Below the pieces are notes generated by a model that ran no database searches, was not told the DNA's origin, and saw nothing but the letters and a program-made list of their open reading frames with translations. Of a stretch of 64,000 nucleotides of DNA, positions 55,586 through 63,692 are shown piece by piece. Position 1 is the first letter of the stretch; every line of letters starts with the position of its first letter. A program made the translations under genes and the position numbers. The DNA lies in the NCBI RefSeq assembly GCF_047238345.1, contig NZ_JBDFMQ010000001.1, positions 930,001 to 994,000 of the forward strand, written 5' to 3'. This stretch comes from Shouchella sp047238345 (GTDB lineage: Bacteria; Bacillota; Bacilli; Bacillales; Bacillaceae_D).

Positions 55586-56271
55586 TTCAGCATCGTGATT
55601 CCTTTTTAGATCATGTGGCAGCTCAACTTGGACGACCACGGAAAACAGAGGGTGTGGTCCGTCCAACATACAAGCACGCTCCACAAAAAAATGTAATGGC
55701 TTCCTACTCGCAAGATGAACTTGTAGCTGTTTTAAAAGACCAATGTCTTACGATTCATACTGATTTTAAAGAGACATCAATGAGTGAATTAGGGCATGCC
55801 ATTCAAGAAGTGATGGAAGAATATGCTGCTTCGTCGGTGATGACGTGGGAAGATCCTCGGTTTCAAGAGTATGGGTTAAGCGATTTTATTAATCAGCCAC
55901 ATGTGAATGTTTGGGAAACCCATGAGGAAAATCGATCCATCGAGCTTGCTGAACAAGCAGATGTAGGGATTACGTTTAGTGATTGTACATTAGCGGAATC
56001 AGGAACAGTCACACTTTTAAGTGGAAAAGGAAAAGGGCGATCGGTTTCGTTACTTCCTCGTTATTACATCGCAATCATTCCGAAAAGTAGTTTAGTGCCG
56101 AGGATGACGCAAGCCACACAACAAATTCACGAGATGTCCCAACAAGGTAGGGTTCCTTCGTGTATTAATTTCATTTCAGGACCAAGTAATAGTGCGGATA
56201 TTGAAATGAGTCTCGTCGTTGGCGTGCATGGTCCCTTGAGAGCGTGTTACATTTTAGTAGATGATAAATAA
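55582..56271 (+). CDS. lutC: Lactate utilisation protein LutC
   Basis: A 229-residue LUD-domain protein; DVGITFSDCTLAESGTVTLLSGKGKGRSVSLLP and FISGPSNSADIEMSLVVGVHGP are the family blocks. The ATG overlaps the lutB stop by 4 bases, so it is translationally coupled. Third subunit gene of the lactate-oxidising complex. Confidence 0.95.
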   Translation: MIQHRDSFLDHVAAQLGRPRKTEGVVRPTYKHAPQKNVMASYSQDELVAVLKDQCLTIHTDFKETSMSELGHAIQEVMEEYAASSVMTWEDPRFQEYGLSDFINQPHVNVWETHEENRSIELAEQADVGITFSDCTLAESGTVTLLSGKGKGRSVSLLPRYYIAIIPKSSLVPRMTQATQQIHEMSQQGRVPSCINFISGPSNSADIEMSLVVGVHGPLRACYILVDDK

Positions 56272-56297
56272 GGCTGGTGCACATGCACTAGCTTTTC
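56272..56297 (+). terminator. Weak terminator between lutC and lutR
   Basis: GCTGGTGC / GCACTAGC with TTTTC; short tail. Confidence 0.55.
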
Positions 56298-56345
56298 TTC
56301 TGTATGCTATACTAGCAATAGATGAAGCAAATGAGGTGTCTTCAG

Positions 56346-57062
56346 TTGGCATTTAAACAAGTGAAAACAAAGAAAATCTCTGAAGTCATTCGGGATCAGC
56401 TAGAAGAAATGATTCGCAGTGGTGCACTTCAACCAGGTGAAAAACTAGATTCTGTTGAGAAACTCTCAGCAAGCTTTGAAGTCAGCCGCTCTGCCGTTCG
56501 AGAAGCACTCAGTGCCCTTCGTGCGGTTGGGCTTGTAACGATTCGACAAGGTGAAGGAACGTTTGTAAATAAATATGATTTCTCCAGTATGGTTGACCCA
56601 GTAGGTAAGCGGAGAATCTTATCTAATAAAGAAAAACTAGAGCTTTTTCAAGTCCGTAAAATCATTGAAGTGGGTGCAGCTTCCCTAGCGGCTGAATCAA
56701 GAACGTTCGAACAATTGCAGCATATAAAGGACGCCTTGGATCGGATGGAAATAGCTGAAGAAGGTTTAGACTTAGGGGAAAAAGCGGATGTTGATTTCCA
56801 TCTGGCGATTGCCGCCGCTGCTAGGAATGACATTCTTTTTGATATGATGACGAAGCTGTCGGATACGTTTTCATTAACCATGTATGAAAGCAGGAAGAAA
56901 AGCTTATTTAGTGAAGTTCAATCATTAAAACGGCTACATCACGAGCATGAACAGATTTATAAAGCGATAAAAGCGAAAGACGCAAGTGCTGCAAATAAAG
57001 CCATGATGGATCACCTTGTAAAAGTGGAGCAAATCTTGCTTCACGATGATAGAAAATCTTAA
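56346..57062 (+). CDS. lutR: GntR/FadR-family regulator LutR
   Basis: A 238-residue repressor with an N-terminal GntR winged helix (ISEVIRDQLEEMIRSGALQPGEKL...FEVSRSAVREALSALRAVGLVTIRQGEGTFV) and a C-terminal FCD ligand domain. LutR represses lutABC and is relieved by lactate in B. subtilis. The TTG at 56346 is the likely start (MAFKQVKTKK), with GAGGTG upstream. The 25-base palindrome before lutP is its probable target. Confidence 0.93.
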   Translation: MAFKQVKTKKISEVIRDQLEEMIRSGALQPGEKLDSVEKLSASFEVSRSAVREALSALRAVGLVTIRQGEGTFVNKYDFSSMVDPVGKRRILSNKEKLELFQVRKIIEVGAASLAAESRTFEQLQHIKDALDRMEIAEEGLDLGEKADVDFHLAIAAAARNDILFDMMTKLSDTFSLTMYESRKKSLFSEVQSLKRLHHEHEQIYKAIKAKDASAANKAMMDHLVKVEQILLHDDRKS

Positions 57063-57065
57063 TAT

Positions 57066-57104
57066 GAAGGCGTAGTGTTCACAATTGTGTGAGACTGCGC
57101 CTTA
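57066..57104 (+). terminator. Terminator of lutR
   Basis: AAGGCGTAGT...ACTGCGCCTT with inner TCACA/TGTGA, followed by ATTTT. Confidence 0.8.
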
Positions 57105-57136
57105 TTTTGCAAAAGAGAGAAGAATGGAGCGACACA

Positions 57137-57583
57137 ATGGAGTGGAGAGTGAAAACATTTCAAGATTTATCAGCAAGTGAATTATACGCCATTATACATG
57201 CACGAGTAGAAGTATTTGTAGTGGAACAACAAAGCATGTATCAGGATTTAGATGGATATGATGTGCATGCAACGCACTTGTTTTTACAAGATGAAGACGG
57301 TTCAATTCAAGCGTACGCGCGAATGCTTGAAAGTGGAATCATCTATGAACAAGCGACCATTGGAAGAATTTTAACGAGGGATAAAGGGAGAGGCAGAGGA
57401 TTAGGTCATTTGATTATGCGTCGTGCCATGGCGTTTTTGCAGGAAGAAAAAGGAGAGACCGCAATTCGATTACAAGCCGAATATTATATTCGCGGCTTAT
57501 ATGAACAGTATGGCTTCGTTCAAGTTTCGGATATTTTTGTAGAAGATGGAATTAAACATATTTATATGGATTTATGTGAGTAA
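57137..57583 (+). CDS. ElaA-type GNAT acetyltransferase
   Basis: A 148-residue N-acetyltransferase. The ElaA-like start (LSASELYAIIHARVEVFVVEQ...YQDLDGYD) and the acetyl-CoA loop GRILTRDKGRGRGLGHLIM are clear. ATG 57137 has GGAG upstream and avoids overlap with the lutR terminator. The substrate is unknown. Confidence 0.87.
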   Translation: MEWRVKTFQDLSASELYAIIHARVEVFVVEQQSMYQDLDGYDVHATHLFLQDEDGSIQAYARMLESGIIYEQATIGRILTRDKGRGRGLGHLIMRRAMAFLQEEKGETAIRLQAEYYIRGLYEQYGFVQVSDIFVEDGIKHIYMDLCE

Positions 57584-57625
57584 CACAAGTAAGAAGAAAG
57601 AGCGTGTTCTGACTGCAATAGACCA

Positions 57626-57674
57626 GGAGTGCCTGCGGAACAAAAGGATCAATTGTTCCGCCACGGCAAGCTCC
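57626..57674. repeat. Isolated inverted repeat
   Basis: GGAGTGCC...GGAACAA...TTGTTCC...GGCAAGCTCC: nested arms around a 9-base loop. It is 27 bases upstream of the copy C flank and may be a separate element or a diverged relative. Confidence 0.5.
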
Positions 57675-57700
57675 CGCCATTTGAATACATTTTAACAAGA

Positions 57701-57871
57701 AATAATAACAGGTAGTAATCGTCAATTAAACGAATGATCGCATAAATCTTGTTTGTACCATTCGTCTTACTAATTGGCGACGACTCCAACGGGAACAGCA
57801 CGTGTCCGAAGACAATGAAGCGTTCTTTGCGGAATGGCTGAGGCCGTGCCCGTGGAAAGCGTTCGCCAATT
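57701..57871. repeat. Dispersed intergenic repeat, copy C (full-length hairpin form)
   Basis: The left flank (GTAGTAAT, ACGAATGAT, TTGTTTGT, TTCGTCTTA blocks) matches copies A and B. It leads to a 100-base element bounded by a perfect 9-base inverted repeat AATTGGCGA (57772) / TCGCCAATT (57863). The interior matches copy D at 15061-15131. This explains most of the 378-base gene-free stretch 57584-57961. Confidence 0.75.
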
Positions 57872-57961
57872 CAGCTAAATCGTTTGTCTCTTTGAAATAA
57901 TCTCGAGGAATGACATTCATTCATTTATTTTTAAAATTGGATTTCTCGTAAAAGGCGCTCG

Positions 57962-59407
57962 TTAGTCAAAAACGTTTCCTTTATTGTCTACATAAATGTG
58001 CTCAATAACCGTTCGTTCAAAAGGTGTACCGTCTTCCGCTACACCTTCATAATCAGTCGTAATGGTTTGTGAAGCGTTTTTCGTAGCTGGTAGCTGGAAT
58101 GAATGAACAGAATCTACTGATTGATTCTCAACTTGTAGCTGGTCATTTACATGAATCGAATACATGACATCGCTCGGATCTGCATCAAAAGCTTGTGCGA
58201 CATCGTCTTCGGTTTGAAAGTCTGTTGATAATCCACCTTCAATTGTAGCAATTGCTATGAATCCACCATCAGTAGCGCTGTCCATTTCTAATGTCCACGT
58301 CCCGCTTTCAGGTTGATCAAGCTCAATAAAATGACTATAGGCACCTGCGAACATACTTTGCGCGTGCTCTTTTTCAGTTGCTTGAATGGGGGTTTCTACT
58401 CCGTTAGGTGAGACAAGCTGCATAGCAGGCATTTCTTCATGAGCTAAAACAGAAAACGTGACTTTATCAATTTCCTCTTCCAGTTGAAAAGATTGAACCG
58501 TTTCTCCTGCTAGTTCCCCACCGCGTACAATCATCCCTGTATCGCTAGCTGATGAATCAGCTTTTTCTATGTCATTCGCTAGTCTTGGCTGTAAATAATG
58601 AAAGACACGATGTCCTTCTGCAATAGCATAATGATCAAGGGATAAAGAAGCAAATTCATTTGCATAAGATAGTCTTGAGCTATCTACAGTAACGGCTCCA
58701 TCATTCGTTCCATACCCACTTAAGTAGAGACCACCAAAATAAAGGGACGTCCCAAATGATCCCCAAGACCGTCCAGATAATGTTTGGAATGGAACGGAAT
58801 TCGCTGAGACTAATTGATCGGTTTGACTACGAAAATGGGCCATTGTTCCCGTACGGAGGGAATCGGTTCCTGGTGAACGCATGCCAATAATTCCAGCAAG
58901 CCATCCAGCCCAATTGCTATAAGCTAAGTTTGCTAACTGACTTCCATGATGGGGTGTGCCGAGCGTAAATACTTCTTCTACATACTGTTCCGCATTGTAA
59001 TGGAGCAGCGCTGTTTGTGTATCTACACCGCCTTTACTATGTCCAACAATCACAATTTTTTCACCAAAATAGTTATACATTTCTTTTAATTTGTTTGCTA
59101 ACATTTCACCATTGTCCCAGTAAGACTGATCAGGATATAAATTGATAAAAGCGGTAGGGTGACCGGCATCTTGTGCTTGTTTGTACATATCATTTGGCTC
59201 AAACCACGTTGATGCAGATCCCGTTAGACCGTGGACAAATAAAATTGGACTACCCGTTTTCACTTGAGGGGCATCGCCAATATACCATGTACCTGGAGGG
59301 GCGGATGGATCAGGTTTTCCTTTACTAAACCCATATGATAGATTAGGTTGAATAAAGAACATGATGAGAATTAGTGTTAAACTTAGCATACTTAATTTTT
59401 TTATCAA
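57962..59407 (-). CDS. Secreted lipase/esterase with C-terminal beta domain
   Basis: A 481-residue extracellular lipase. TTG 59407 (MIKKLSMLSLTLILIMFFIQ...) gives a clean signal peptide and follows AAAGAGGTG. The alpha/beta-hydrolase part has the oxyanion segment ILFVHGLTGS, nucleophile elbow VGHSKGG, LGTPHHGS and a His in SLDHYAIAEGH. The last 180 residues or so form an acidic, beta-rich domain resembling prepeptidase or adhesion modules. It has its own upstream region; no lipase foldase gene is adjacent. Confidence 0.85.
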   Translation of the reverse strand: MIKKLSMLSLTLILIMFFIQPNLSYGFSKGKPDPSAPPGTWYIGDAPQVKTGSPILFVHGLTGSASTWFEPNDMYKQAQDAGHPTAFINLYPDQSYWDNGEMLANKLKEMYNYFGEKIVIVGHSKGGVDTQTALLHYNAEQYVEEVFTLGTPHHGSQLANLAYSNWAGWLAGIIGMRSPGTDSLRTGTMAHFRSQTDQLVSANSVPFQTLSGRSWGSFGTSLYFGGLYLSGYGTNDGAVTVDSSRLSYANEFASLSLDHYAIAEGHRVFHYLQPRLANDIEKADSSASDTGMIVRGGELAGETVQSFQLEEEIDKVTFSVLAHEEMPAMQLVSPNGVETPIQATEKEHAQSMFAGAYSHFIELDQPESGTWTLEMDSATDGGFIAIATIEGGLSTDFQTEDDVAQAFDADPSDVMYSIHVNDQLQVENQSVDSVHSFQLPATKNASQTITTDYEGVAEDGTPFERTVIEHIYVDNKGNVFD

Positions 59408-59554
59408 TAGACTCACCTCTTTTTCAAGATTTACTAAAAGGTATGCGTAAAGAGACTTGACATGTCTGATTTTCTTACAATGCATTCCTTCAGCGTAGCA
59501 AAGAATTTTATGCTATACTAATTTGTTAGAATCGTTAGAAAGGCATGATGACAC

Positions 59555-60223
59555 ATGATGGATAAGCATCCGCTGTTGGTCGCTGTTTCAGTAGAGCAAG
59601 AAAAAGAAGCGCTCCAACAAGGGTTGGGAAATGATCAAAATGTTGATGTAGTTGTTTGTGGAGTAGGATTTGCTGCTGCTGCTGCGAACACAGCGAAACA
59701 GTTAGCGTTAAAACCATACCGCGGTGTAATAAACGTAGGAATAGCTGGCGGTTTTCCAGAAAAAACGGCAATTGGATCAATTGTTGTAGCAACTGACATT
59801 ATTGCCCCAGAAATTGGTGCAGAGTCACCAGACGGCTTCCTAACTATTGATGAACTCGGTTTTGGCACACAAAAGGAAGCAGCGGTTGTTGATGAATTTT
59901 TCGTTGGGAAACTTAGTGAAACACATACTGTGCACAAGGGTGTCATTCTCTCTGTTTTAACTGCAACTGGAACAGAGGAAACGTACCGTAAACGATTAAC
60001 ATTAGGTGCTATGGCAGAAGCGATGGAAGGCTATGGCGTAGCGGCGGCTGCGAAGTCTTTTAATCTACCGTTCTCAGAGGTAAGAACCATTTCAAATGAA
60101 GTTGGCATACGAGATAAGTCAAAATGGGATTTTCCTCTAGCATTTGCAGGGATACAACAAATTGGTCGTATGATAAAGGAGGTTGAACAGCATGAATATC
60201 GCATTTTCTCCATGTCCCAATGA
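59555..60223 (+). CDS. mqnB: Futalosine hydrolase
   Basis: A 222-residue nucleosidase of the MTAN/PNP-like fold that cleaves futalosine to dehypoxanthine futalosine in the alternative menaquinone pathway. VAVSVEQEKEAL, VVVCGVGFAAAAANTA, VINVGIAGGFPEK and the C-terminal MEGYGVAAAAKSFNLPFSEVRTISNEVG are characteristic. It overlaps mqnD by 32 bases. Confidence 0.92.
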   Translation: MMDKHPLLVAVSVEQEKEALQQGLGNDQNVDVVVCGVGFAAAAANTAKQLALKPYRGVINVGIAGGFPEKTAIGSIVVATDIIAPEIGAESPDGFLTIDELGFGTQKEAAVVDEFFVGKLSETHTVHKGVILSVLTATGTEETYRKRLTLGAMAEAMEGYGVAAAAKSFNLPFSEVRTISNEVGIRDKSKWDFPLAFAGIQQIGRMIKEVEQHEYRIFSMSQ

Positions 60224-61022
60224 TACATTTGTGTTTTATGCTTGGGTGCACGGAAAAATTGAAGGAGCGCCACCGTTAAACGTCACCTATGCAGATATTG
60301 ACAAGACAAACTATTGGGCGATTGAACAAACAGGTCCTGAAGTGATGAAAATTTCTTACGCCGCACTCCCATATGTATTAGACCACTATCAGCTCATCCC
60401 AAGTGGAGGCGCATTAGGTCGAGGTTGTGGGCCATTAGTGTTAACAAAAGAAGCGCAATCCGTTGAATCGTTAGAAGGGAAAACCGTTGCGGTCCCTAGT
60501 GATCGCTCAACGGCTTATCTTCTGTTTCGTCTGTGGACGGAACAACAATTAACAAATAATGAGATAACAATTAAGGTGATGCCATTTGAAAAGATCATGC
60601 CAGCTGTTAAAGAAGGGCAAGTTGATGCAGGCTTAGTTATTCATGAAGCGAGATTTACGTACCATGAATACAATCTTCATCTTTTGCAAGACCTAGGAGA
60701 ATGGTGGGAACAAGACACAGGAACACCGATTCCATTAGGGGCTATTATTGCGAAACGATCTTTGAATAAACAGCAGCTAACGGACTGGGCGACAGCATCT
60801 GTGGAATATGCGTGGAATGCACCAGAAGAAACAACAACCTACGTGATGGATCATGCGCAAGAACTTTCTAGAGATGTGGCGAAACAGCACATTGATTTAT
60901 ATGTAAATGAGTTTACGAAACAGCTCGGTGAACAAGGCTATGAAGCGATCGAAAATTTACTAGGACGGGCAATGAAACAAGGGCTAGTTCCAACTTTTGA
61001 TTTAACAAAAATTAGAAATTAA
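60192..61022 (+). CDS. mqnD: 1,4-dihydroxy-6-naphthoate synthase
   Basis: A 276-residue MqnD enzyme converting cyclic dehypoxanthine futalosine to dihydroxynaphthoate. The N-terminal FSPCPNDTFVFYAWVHGKI and SYAALPYVLDHYQLIPSGGALGRGCGP are diagnostic. ATG 60192 is preceded by AAAGGAGG lying inside mqnB. mqnA and mqnC are not in this window. Confidence 0.95.
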   Translation: MNIAFSPCPNDTFVFYAWVHGKIEGAPPLNVTYADIDKTNYWAIEQTGPEVMKISYAALPYVLDHYQLIPSGGALGRGCGPLVLTKEAQSVESLEGKTVAVPSDRSTAYLLFRLWTEQQLTNNEITIKVMPFEKIMPAVKEGQVDAGLVIHEARFTYHEYNLHLLQDLGEWWEQDTGTPIPLGAIIAKRSLNKQQLTDWATASVEYAWNAPEETTTYVMDHAQELSRDVAKQHIDLYVNEFTKQLGEQGYEAIENLLGRAMKQGLVPTFDLTKIRN

Positions 61023-61037
61023 AAAAGGAGAATCGAA

Positions 61038-61610
61038 GTGGCGTATAAACAACTAGCATTAGCGATGCTTCGAACAGGGATTTTTGGATTTGGCGGCGGC
61101 CCTTCGGTTATGCCGCTCTTCCGACATGAAGCTGTAAATACATATAAATGGATGAGTCACGATGACTTTGGTGAAACGTTAGCAATTGCAAATACGCTAC
61201 CGGGACCGATTGCGACAAAAATGTCTGCTTATTTAGGGTATCAACAAAAAGGATGGTTCGGTGCAGTTTGGGCGACGCTTTGGCACATCTTGCCTACAAG
61301 CCTTGCCATGATTCTCTTATTTTCAGTGGTGGATTTGATTAGTGGCTCTGCCGTTATTGCTGGAATGATTGGTGCGGTGACCCCTGTCATTGCTGTCTTG
61401 TTAGGGCAAATGGCTTATGATTTTGGCAAGAAAGCTGTACAAGGGTTTGGATGGGTAATGGGGATTGGTACATTCATTCTTGCGTTTGTTTTGTTACAAG
61501 GGTTGAACATTCATCCAGGTTTTGTCATTATCGGATTCATTATTTATGGGCTGTTCCATTATCGACTAGTAGATAAATGGCGCAGACGGCAAAAAGGAGA
61601 ATCGGAATGA
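61038..61610 (+). CDS. Half-size chromate transporter, first subunit (ChrA/YwrB-like)
   Basis: A 190-residue membrane protein of the short-chain CHR family. FGFGGGPSVMPLFRHEAV and ANTLPGPIATKMSAYLGYQQKGWFGA are the CHR signature. Short CHR proteins act as pairs with opposite topology, exporting chromate in B. subtilis (YwrA/YwrB). GTG 61038 follows AAAAGGAG 15 bases after mqnD, so it may be co-transcribed with mqnBD. Confidence 0.88.
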   Translation: MAYKQLALAMLRTGIFGFGGGPSVMPLFRHEAVNTYKWMSHDDFGETLAIANTLPGPIATKMSAYLGYQQKGWFGAVWATLWHILPTSLAMILLFSVVDLISGSAVIAGMIGAVTPVIAVLLGQMAYDFGKKAVQGFGWVMGIGTFILAFVLLQGLNIHPGFVIIGFIIYGLFHYRLVDKWRRRQKGESE

Positions 61611-62143
61611 CGATTTTTTACTTATTTTATGCCTTTTTTATTGCGAATTTACTCGGGTACGGTGGTGGACCTGCTTCGATTCCGCTGATGTTTGAAGAGG
61701 TGGTCAATCGATTTGGCTGGTTATCAAGCGAAGAGTTTAATAATGTACTTGCTTTAGGAAATGCGTTACCAGGACCAATTGCAACGAAAATTGCTGCGTA
61801 TGTAGGGTTTAGCGTAACGGGATGGGGTGGTGCAGCCATTGCACTTGCTGCCACGATTATTCCTTCAGGGGTTGCAATTATCTTATTAATGAATGTTTTG
61901 CAAAAGCATCGTCATTCGCCTGTTGTAAAAGGACTGTCACTTGCCGTACAACCTGTCATTTGCATGTTAATGCTTCTATTAACTGTCACTATTTTTAGTG
62001 ACGCGCTTGAATCAATTGGTTGGATTCAATCCATTGCTATCGCAGCGGTTGCGTTCATTCTATTATCAAAAGTAAAGGTTCATCCGGCTCTTGTTATTCT
62101 CATGGCGTTTGCATATGGGGGAATTGTCGTTCCTTTGCTATAA
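61607..62143 (+). CDS. Half-size chromate transporter, second subunit (ChrA/YwrA-like)
   Basis: A 178-residue partner of the preceding gene, with LLGYGGGPASIPLMFEEVV and GNALPGPIATKIAAYVGFSVTGWGGA. The ATG overlaps the upstream stop by 4 bases and has AAAAAGGAG upstream. The two halves together should form one CHR transporter. Confidence 0.88.
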   Translation: MTIFYLFYAFFIANLLGYGGGPASIPLMFEEVVNRFGWLSSEEFNNVLALGNALPGPIATKIAAYVGFSVTGWGGAAIALAATIIPSGVAIILLMNVLQKHRHSPVVKGLSLAVQPVICMLMLLLTVTIFSDALESIGWIQSIAIAAVAFILLSKVKVHPALVILMAFAYGGIVVPLL

Positions 62144-62147
62144 CGAT

Positions 62148-62188
62148 GAAAACCATCGACATTTACCTACGTGTCGATGGTTTTTTTA
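62148..62188 (+). terminator. Terminator of the chromate transporter genes
   Basis: AAAACCATCGACA / TGTCGATGGTTTTTTT. Its right arm lies inside the 3' end of the convergent GNAT gene. Confidence 0.9.
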
Positions 62189-62760
62189 TGAAACGCAGAA
62201 CGAAGCATTGCATACACACATGTATCGGCGTATCCGTTAGATAACGTTGCGCGTTCATTTTCTTTTAAGATGGCTTCGAGCGTAAAGTTTAATTTTTCAG
62301 CTATGGTTCGGCTTTTTTTGTTTAAAGGGTCACACCGTAATTCTAATCGGTTGACGCTTAATTGATTAAAAGCAAAGGGAAGTAAAGGGTTAATCGCTTC
62401 TGTCATATACCCTTTTCCTTGATATCGTGAATCAAGCCAGTAGCCAATTTCCATCCGCGGAACACTCCATTTAATTTCGTGAAATCCGACCGAGCCAATA
62501 AAAGCAAGGGAGTGTCGCTCGAACAAATGAAAGCGTAGGTCATGCAAATCAATGAATTGTTGATGGGCAAATTGAACGGCATCTTCGGCTTGCGATACCG
62601 TTGTCATTTGATTTACCCATGGTAGCCATGGGGATAAATCCGCTTTCGAAAACTGGACTGATTCAAATAGTTTTTCACCATCCCCTTTGAGAGGAGGTCT
62701 AATGAACAAGCGTTTTGTATGAAAAGAAGGTAAGGACGGGGAATACATGTTCATTGGCAT
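62167..62760 (-). CDS. RimJ/RimL-type GNAT acetyltransferase
   Basis: A 197-residue acetyltransferase; TKRLFIRPPLKGDGEKLFE at the N-terminus and MEIGYWLDSRYQGKGYMTEA (acetyl-CoA loop) are typical of the RimJ/L and YdaF/YjcK group that acetylates ribosomal protein N-termini or small amines. ATG 62760 follows GGGGG. The final codons are shared with a terminator for the opposite strand. Confidence 0.85.
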   Translation of the reverse strand: MPMNMYSPSLPSFHTKRLFIRPPLKGDGEKLFESVQFSKADLSPWLPWVNQMTTVSQAEDAVQFAHQQFIDLHDLRFHLFERHSLAFIGSVGFHEIKWSVPRMEIGYWLDSRYQGKGYMTEAINPLLPFAFNQLSVNRLELRCDPLNKKSRTIAEKLNFTLEAILKENERATLSNGYADTCVYAMLRSAFHKKTIDT

Positions 62761-62834
62761 TTACCCCCAGTAAGTTCTTTGTCTTTATGCATATGCATTG
62801 TAGAACTTGACTTATGAACGCTCCTTAACACTTA

Positions 62835-63596
62835 TCAAGTTGATGAAAAAACATGCGTAACGGCATCTCTTAGTAGCTGTGCCCCATTTTTTGCGGATTG
62901 ATCGTAATACGATTTGAAACGCTCATCTTCTATATAGAGTTGAGCTAAGCCAACATGAGCTTGTGGACTGTATGTTGGCCAGGAATATTGAAGCCATTGT
63001 TTGTGCAGGTTCGCGATCCGCTCTTGGTGATCCTGAGTAATGACAGAAGCAACCGACGCTTCTTGCAGTTGCTTCTTTAAATCTTCTTCTATTTTCTGCA
63101 TCATCGAATATTGATCTTCCGTCAGTTGTAGCTGTTTTCGGTTTGCTTCGTCGACGATTTGGTCTCCGTATTGGTGTCGAATCTCTGTGCCATACATGCG
63201 TTCATTATCATGAACGCGCTGTTGTTTAAAAGCAGAGAATTTATCCTCATTCGTCATCTTGCTTCCCCCTTGTTTTGCCGCCAATGTTTGATCAAGTGTT
63301 TCAATAAGATGATCCAATCGATCTCGCTTTTTCTTTAGACTTGCTCGGTGCTGTACAAGCATGTCTTCATCATTCATGTTAGCATCTTGTAACAATGTCT
63401 TTATTTGTTCTAAGCCAATATCAAGTTCACGATAAAAGAGAATATGCTGTAAACAATCCACTTCACGCTGCCCATACAAACGATAACCGGATGAACTCGT
63501 TCTTCCAGGTTTCAGTAAGCCAATCTGATCATAATAGCGCAATGTGCGAGAACTGACTCCAGCAAGGTTGGCTAATTGTTGAACGGTATATTCCAT
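62835..63596 (-). CDS. MerR-family multidrug-sensing activator with TipAS domain (Mta-like)
   Basis: A 253-residue regulator. The N-terminal MerR winged helix (YTVQQLANLAGVSSRTLRYYDQIGLLKP...GYRLYGQREVDCLQHILFYRELDIGLEQIK) is followed by a coiled coil and a C-terminal TipAS/albicidin-binding-like domain (about 120-253), as in B. subtilis Mta, which activates multidrug efflux genes. Its own promoter has the 19-base spacer and dyad typical of MerR activation. It lies far from the DHA2 pump at 12 kb. Confidence 0.85.
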   Translation of the reverse strand: MEYTVQQLANLAGVSSRTLRYYDQIGLLKPGRTSSSGYRLYGQREVDCLQHILFYRELDIGLEQIKTLLQDANMNDEDMLVQHRASLKKKRDRLDHLIETLDQTLAAKQGGSKMTNEDKFSAFKQQRVHDNERMYGTEIRHQYGDQIVDEANRKQLQLTEDQYSMMQKIEEDLKKQLQEASVASVITQDHQERIANLHKQWLQYSWPTYSPQAHVGLAQLYIEDERFKSYYDQSAKNGAQLLRDAVTHVFSST

Positions 63597-63619
63597 CGTC
63601 CATTTCTCCTTTCATCATC

Positions 63620-63650
63620 ACTCTAAAGGTTTACGTAACGTCAATGTCAA
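63620..63650 (-). promoter_or_regulatory. MerR-type promoter of the Mta-like gene
   Basis: Minus strand TTGACA, 19-base spacer, TAGAGT. The spacer holds the dyad TTGACGT-T-ACGTAAA (63644-63630), placed as MerR family operators are. Confidence 0.75.
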
Positions 63651-63661
63651 CATGTAATGTA

Positions 63662-63692
63662 CCAAAAAAACCAAACTGTTATTCAGTTTGGC
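63662..63692 (-). terminator. Terminator of the truncated right-edge gene
   Basis: CCAAACTG / CAGTTTGG followed on the minus strand by TTTTTTT. Confidence 0.85.
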
